NCBI GenBank assembly: GCA_958430865.1
Contig: CAUDNR010000118.1
Coordinates: 8,466 to 19,667 of the forward strand
Reading direction: 5' to 3'
From: Entrophospora sp. SA101
Lineage: Eukaryota > Glomeromycota > Glomeromycetes > Entrophosporales > Entrophosporaceae
DNA length: 11,202 nt
Made by a program: the position numbers and the translations under genes. Positions 7,298 through 11,202 of this stretch are shown here, piece by piece. The notes beneath the pieces were generated by a model. The model was not told the origin of the DNA and did no database searches. It saw only the letters and a program-made list of their open reading frames with translations. Numbering within the stretch: position 1 is the first letter of the stretch; each line of letters opens with the position of its first letter.

Positions 7298-8230
7298 TGT
7301 ATCCTCTCGAAGAAATTTTTCTGGATCAACATTATTATCGATACGAATTTTAGCCAAAGCATTGTAAAAGTTTAGGATCTTGATTTCCTTCTTTAGCATG
7401 TAACTCCAACCATGGTAATAACAATTTAAGACGATTTCTTTTTTCAACTTCTTGAATAAGTTGATAATAAGAACAGTCCCAGTAACTGACATCAATAAAT
7501 TTTTTATAGTATTTTCATCACAATCAACATCTAATAAACCACCAACGACAGCTGGAGTACGTGCTGAATTAATTTTCTGAACATATACTTCAATATATTT
7601 TGTTAAATTTTGTTGATACAAATATAAAACTAAATCATGCACATAATCAAATCTATCACAGACAATAATCAATGGGAGTTGATCTTGCAATTTAACTTCC
7701 TACAAAAATTTCATGGGTAAAGATATATACGTTTGAGTGAGTGATGTTTATGGTATATTTATGGTTAGGAAAAAAATACTCCAAAAAAAGCTTACTTTCA
7801 AAAAGTTTTTAACTTTTTCTGAGTCATAATATGACTTTCACGACATATCCTTTCGACTTCTTTATTCTGTTCTGTTTTAACAGTTGCCTGAATGTATTTA
7901 AAATGTACATCAGGATCAGTGCTAATGTTAACAATTGAACCGAGATAATAATAAAGATCTAACAATGGTATATGAGATGTTAAAAATATAACCACATATT
8001 TGCATGGAAAAGAAGATAAAACGAGACAACTATTCTTGTAAACAAATACTCTCGCATGACTTGAGAGATTCAAATAATTGAATCAAATTTGATGGTCGTA
8101 ATTGTTCTGAATATTTTGTAGCAATTTGTATTACTATTTGTAAATTTTGTCTAATATTGGCTTTGAGCATTTCTTTTAAACAATCAAGTGAATTGTCAAC
8201 TGAAAGATTTCCAAAATAGCTGACAATGAA
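7298..8230 (-). pseudogene. Clathrin pseudogene, distal leg and knee exons
   Basis: The exon 8230-8050 reads [41 protein letters not shown] and LFESLKSC. An intron (8049-7959, GTATTT...TTAG) joins in phase to exon 7958-7796: [31 protein letters not shown], a frameshift near 7829, then EKVKNFLK before GTAAGC. Exon 7699-7298 reads [44 protein letters not shown] and KNLLMSV. It is out of frame between about 7474 and 7368 (where [16 protein letters not shown] is found), then reads [22 protein letters not shown]. Two opposite shifts in one exon fit drift without selection. Confidence 0.9.
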
Positions 8231-8317
8231 CTAGTTAAAATGTTAAAAAATTATACATGAATTAATAAAGAGTGAAAGATTATAAGAAGGGATAAATAAT
8301 TAAGAAACTAATTTTAC

Positions 8318-8712
8318 ATTAGGAGGTAAGGCATGGGCATGCGTAATTATACGTTTAATATCATTGACATCATCATAAAGTTCTAAAGCCTAAATAGATG
8401 TACATTAATTTACAATTAATAATAACAATAATTAACAACCATCGTAATAACAAAGCTGTAATAAATAAATCGCCATACATATCCTTTGAAATGATCCAGT
8501 TTTTTCACATAGATGTGCAATTGTAGGTTTATCATAATGAGTAAAAATATTGTTGCCAAGAATAGCATCTGCTACTTGAGGAGCATGTAATAAATTCATT
8601 TCAAGTAAATGAGTTTGAAGATGTCCATGTTCTGGCTTGTTGCCTTTCAAAGCATCAAGAAGAAATGATGTGGATTGTTGAATCATATTTTTGATATAAA
8701 TATATCAATGAT
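8318..8712 (-). pseudogene. Clathrin pseudogene, distal-leg exons with a damaged donor
   Basis: The exon from 8712 reads [22 protein letters not shown], then [26 protein letters not shown] and [10 protein letters not shown], to about 8483. The next exon (8389-8318) reads ALELYDDVNDIKRIITHAHALPPN before GTAAAA. Both are undamaged in frame. The expected junction after FQR is followed by ATATGTATGG rather than GT, so the donor has been lost or displaced by a few bases; the acceptor TTTAG (ending 8390) is intact. Confidence 0.87.
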
Positions 8713-8779
8713 CTAAAATATAATTGACTAAATATTTATAATACTTGTAATTGTAAATGTAAATGAGCTGTCTATATAC

Positions 8780-9123
8780 TTTTTCAATATCAACCAAAGG
8801 TCCATTTTCATCGTTTGTTAATGCAGTAGCCAATTCTTCACCTTTGTCAGGATTCATTCTCATAATTTTTTGCAAAAGAGAAGAATAATCTGGTTGGAAT
8901 CCAACCTTTTTTCCCTAAACAGTTATTTTTGCAAATTCATTTTTTTCGATAAAACCCTAATTGTGAGAATAAAAAAAAAACAAGGTTTAATTTTAAAGTT
9001 AAAAATCAAAAATATATGAATCAGTGCTTTCCTTTCTTACCTTAATAGAAATATTGGCACGAAGGTAAATAGATAGCACTAATGTTAAATCAAACATAAT
9101 CACCAAGTTCCACTGCAATGGAT
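8780..9123 (-). pseudogene. Clathrin pseudogene, ankle/distal-leg exons after the inverted exon
   Basis: The first exon (about 9123-9041) reads VELGDYV, shifts frame near 9093, then reads FDLTLVLSIYLRANISIK before GTAAGA. The second (8956-8780) reads GFIEKNEFAKITV, a TAG at 8917-8915, then GKKVGFQPDYSSLLQKIMR and NDENGPLVDIEK before GTATAT. These align with the family words ELGDIVK, LTLALSVYLRANVP, YAKKVGY and VDI. The GD motif appears both here and at the end of the inverted exon, so the exact boundary between the two is uncertain. Confidence 0.85.
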
Positions 9124-9222
9124 CTACAATAAAAATGTAAATTAAGCAGATTATAGAATTAAAAAAATTCAAATAATAATAATGGTAATTATTATTATTA
9201 TACCTTATCTTCTCTCACAAAG

Positions 9223-9453
9223 AACAATCGATCTTTTAAAAGTTATTGTTAATGTTTCTTCTGATAAAGAGTTACTATTTGAACAATATTTCACTGTTTT
9301 GTTGGAGAATGGTAGTCTCAATAAGCAAGAATCATTGGAATCGGCACGACCTGTTATGACACAAAGTAAAAATGAATTATTAGAAAAATGGTTGAGAGAA
9401 GGAATCCCTAGAATTTAGTCAAGATACAACAAATGTTGGTGATATATCAATTG
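9223..9453 (+). pseudogene. Clathrin pseudogene exon lying inverted on the plus strand
   Basis: While all other clathrin exons here are on the minus strand, this one reads on the plus strand: [47 protein letters not shown], then after a one-base shift near 9410 LEFSQD. These match, in order, the family segment containing LLQYFGILL, LNKYESLELARP, LLEKWLKED and LECSEE. That segment is exactly what is missing between the exons on either side. A pyrimidine-rich acceptor (CTTATCTTCTCTCACAAAG, to 9222) precedes it, and a GTAAAT or GTAAGA donor (9454 or 9461) follows, so the flipped piece carries its own splice sites. The ATG at 9182 that opens this frame lies in former intron and is not a real start. 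Confidence 0.85.
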
Positions 9454-9498
9454 GTAAATCGTAAGAGCAATTTAAAAAAGGCTTGATGATAAACTTAC

Positions 9499-9869
9499 GT
9501 GTGGTGAATTAGCAGCAAGAATTGCAGCCTCAGTGTAATTTCCAGATGAGTATAAACTAGTGAATTTTCGTAAATAATATCTACGGCACCTTTCAAATTA
9601 CACCTTGTAGTTATATATACTGATAACAATGTCGGGTTTATCATTATATATGTCCTTAATATAATGGATAATTTTTGTTTCATCAACAGTCACAGATAAA
9701 ATATAAATAAAGATTTTTAATGGCGCAAAAAGTGTGTCTTTGTATTATATTTTTATTGTAATATTTTAGTATTGTTATTAAAAACAAAACATACTTGGCC
9801 TTTTCTATTAACTCAAATAATGCCATTAGTGGGCTCATGTTCTGCAATGACAAAAATTGTCTTTGAGCT
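9499..9869 (-). pseudogene. Clathrin pseudogene, end of propeller and linker
   Basis: The piece ending at 9795 reads TIFVIAEHEPTNGII, then a TGA at 9815-9813 where the family has glycine, then VNRKGQ before a GTATGT donor (9794). The next piece reads LSVTVDETKIIHYIKD and later CNLKGAVDIIYENS. It shifts frame near 9555 and ends SSGNYTEAAILAANSPH at a good GTAAGT donor (9498). Upstream of TIFV, the roughly 125 family residues between GISAQ and ISGE are absent, so several propeller blades have been deleted in one step. The acceptor before LSV is no longer recognisable. Confidence 0.82.
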
Positions 9870-9897
9870 TGCATTATATAAAAATATATATACTAAC

Positions 9898-10595
9898 TTT
9901 AGATTTTATTCCAATCAGAGCCATCCATTTATCATTTGAATTTACACGATAATTGATAATTTGTGTATCATTTAGATTCAAATGTCGGTTGAAAATTTTA
10001 GCTGGAGATGTGGAGGTCTTCTAATGTCCAGTGACAAATAGCTTTTTGTGTAACAAGTCCAATTGTTTTATCATTAACCCATTTCCAAAATACAATATCT
10101 TCATCCAATGTATGAGATTTTATTTTAGCTTTAGCCTCAAGGTTAAATATTTGTAATGACCGTTGAGCTATTAAAAAATTGTTTGATATTCAAATTAATT
10201 GATTTGCCATCACATATTTAAGAGGTTTGTTTATTTTTCAAATCGACTACAAAGTTGATCAAGTGTCAACCTTTCAAAGCAAGAATTTTCATTTTAGGAT
10301 GCATTATTGCAGAATCCGCAGCAATTGGCCAAAATATTTTGAGCGTTATTTAAATCAATAATTACAACTTGACTTTGACCTCCAATTGATTCATGTATAG
10401 TAATAAAGCGATCAGATTCTATTGTTAACCAACTGAATGATATACTTGCTGGATTAACACCAAGTTCTTGAAGCTAACATATTCATCAATTTAAATAGAC
10501 TTTTTTAATAGTCATATCACATATATAATTAATATTAATACATATAAATATACCTGACAATGCTCTTGTAATAATATTGGAATTTCATCTGCCAT
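9898..10595 (-). pseudogene. Clathrin pseudogene, exons 1-3: first part of the beta-propeller
   Basis: Exon 1 (10595-10554) encodes MADEIPILLQEHCQ; its intron (10553-10474) starts GTATAT and ends TTAG. Exon 2 (10473-10271) encodes [13 protein letters not shown] and later QVVIIDLN. It shifts frame near 10329 before [19 protein letters not shown]. An intron (10270-10168, donor GTTGAC) restores ALKAQRSLQIFNLEAK, exactly as in the family. Exon 3 (10167-9898) continues through DIVFWKWVNDKTIGLV and HWTLE, shifts frame near 10014, then reads KIFNRH and INYRVNSNDKWMALIGI. The propeller binds clathrin-box motifs of adaptors; only its first two or three blades are left here. After 9898 the sequence jumps to the end of the propeller. 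Confidence 0.88.
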
Positions 10596-10646
10596 GTTTG
10601 TTTTTTATTATTAAATTATTATTTTAATATATTAATATATTTTGTA
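10596..10646. promoter_or_regulatory. 51-base divergent intergenic spacer
   Basis: This very AT-rich spacer lies between the clathrin initiator (minus strand, 10595) and the first ATG proposed for the right-hand gene (plus strand, 10647). It contains TTAATATATTAATATATT-type palindromic AT words. It would have to serve as a shared promoter if both models are right. Its shortness is a reason to doubt the right-hand start. Confidence 0.3.
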
Positions 10647-11202
10647 ATGTACAAAAAAGTAGAATTCGTAAGAGTGAGTGAGTTTAATCGATGATCGATC
10701 AGCAAAGGGAATGTTTATTTCATAAATTATTAATACTAGAATTATGATAATTGTTTGGAATTGTTTAAACTTTACAAGAAATGTAGTTTGGAATATACGA
10801 GTGCCACGTCTGAAGATTTCGATAAAATGATCGAGATTTATCTAGAAGAAATAGAGGATTACAAAACTTATTCAAAAACGCATCGTTTCTTTGGTCAGAA
10901 GATGTACCACAATTTATTATTCAGGTTGGTAATTGAAAATGTAATTAATTAACTCTTTGAATCACTTAACCAGGTATGAATGAGTATTAACATATTATTT
11001 TTATTATCTTTTTATTAAGGTCATCTATAAATACTCGATAATATCATATGACCTCATCCCATTTTTAACTTTGATAACTAGTTCAGTTATCATTGCCAAT
11101 AATATTATTACCAGATTATACAATATAATCATAAATATTAAAGATAATAAAGTATCATCATCATCTCCAATGCAAGAAAAATCAACAGTAATAAGTATTG
11201 TT
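10647..11202 (+). CDS. Unknown gene, multi-exon model, cut by the right edge
   Basis: The proposed exons are 10647-10667 (MYKKVEF, then GTAAGA at 10668), 10740-10928 (after a TAG acceptor) and 11020 to the edge (after TTATTAAG). The introns are 72 and 91 bases, both phase 0. Exon 2 reads NYDNCLELFKLYKKC, then MIEIYLEEIEDYKTYSKTH and MYHNLLFRL: helical, charged and soluble-looking. Exon 3 begins VIYKYSIISYDLIPFLTLIT, continues SSVIIANNIITRLYNIIINI, which is hydrophobic enough for one membrane segment, then a Ser-rich tail. The exon 2-3 junction is the strongest part, because donor GTAATT at 10929 gives an open frame across the intron and to the window edge, while the nearby GTTGGT donor does not. 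A donor at 10674 (GTGAGT) is an alternative for exon 1. The family is not recognised. Divergent from the clathrin copy, with no sign of a functional link. Confidence 0.4.

Larger units (their letters stand above)
5972..10595 (-). pseudogene. Decayed clathrin heavy chain gene copy
   Basis: Clathrin heavy chain forms the legs of the clathrin triskelion that coats endocytic and trans-Golgi vesicles. This copy is recognisable from MADEIPILLQEH at 10595 to GERCYEDDLYES near 5972, about residue 1,200 of the roughly 1,680 expected. It keeps about 15 introns, mostly GT-AG and 65-105 bases, so it is a genomic duplicate, not a retrocopy. Damage includes about ten frameshifts (near 10329, 10014, 9555, 9410, 9093, 7829, 7474, 7368, 6825 and 6074), stops at 9815-9813 and 8917-8915, and loss of about 125 propeller residues. 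One exon is inverted, and the distal proximal leg and trimerisation domain are missing. Conserved blocks such as [12 protein letters not shown] and [10 protein letters not shown] remain intact, so decay is fairly recent. Some one-base shifts could be assembly errors, but the deletion, inversion and truncation could not all be. The window does not show whether a functional copy exists elsewhere. Confidence 0.92.

Noticed and set aside
7798..8073. Separate ORF beginning [10 protein letters not shown]
   Set aside because: Its first third is a clathrin intron (8049-7959) read through; proper splicing joins SLKSC to LYYYLGS.
9182..9418. Independent small plus-strand gene
   Set aside because: Its protein is the missing clathrin segment (LNKQESL, LLEKWL), and its ATG lies in intron-like ATT repeats, so it is an inverted exon and not a new gene.
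1..11202. CRISPR arrays, tRNA or rRNA genes, operon-like or phage-defence systems
   Set aside because: No regularly spaced identical repeats, cloverleaf arms or conserved rRNA words were seen; the window is eukaryotic with spliced genes.

Overview
The window looks like AT-rich fungal nuclear DNA, most probably from an arbuscular mycorrhizal fungus (Glomeromycotina, Rhizophagus-like). Three things suggest this: an F-box/leucine-rich-repeat gene of the type greatly expanded in those fungi, short GT-AG introns of about 65-105 bases, and many decayed repeats. This is inference from protein style and composition; no database search was possible.

Left part (1-3095). The first 126 bases hold, on the minus strand, the start of a gene whose protein opens with a clear signal peptide and runs off the window edge. 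The rest is a repeat-rich graveyard: several quasi-open frames broken by stops, a repeat family rich in the palindrome GGTTGCAACC (copies at about 1075-1204, 2471-2522 and 2695-2812), a tandem duplication at 2332-2746, and short direct and inverted repeats near 1900-2050.

Middle (3099-5200). One intact single-exon F-box protein gene (3334-4629, plus strand) is preceded by an orphan copy of its own 3' end (about 3099-3224), which suggests a former tandem F-box array. Downstream is a 136-base MITE-like element with terminal inverted repeats and TA target duplications (5062-5197), then a minus-strand remnant with RING-like cysteine/histidine spacing (about 5246-5714).

Right part (5972-10595, minus strand). 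This is a decayed, intron-containing copy of the clathrin heavy chain gene, readable from its initiator methionine to the early proximal leg. It carries about ten frameshifts, two in-frame stops, an internal loss of roughly 125 residues of the beta-propeller, loss of the C-terminal trimerisation region, and one exon (about 9223-9453) that lies on the opposite strand at the place where it belongs. That inverted exon is the most unusual thing in the window. Fifty-one bases upstream of the clathrin start, a divergent plus-strand gene of unknown function begins (about 10647) and runs off the right edge.

The gene content shows no operon-like or defence-like system. The interest lies in the gene-decay and rearrangement history.
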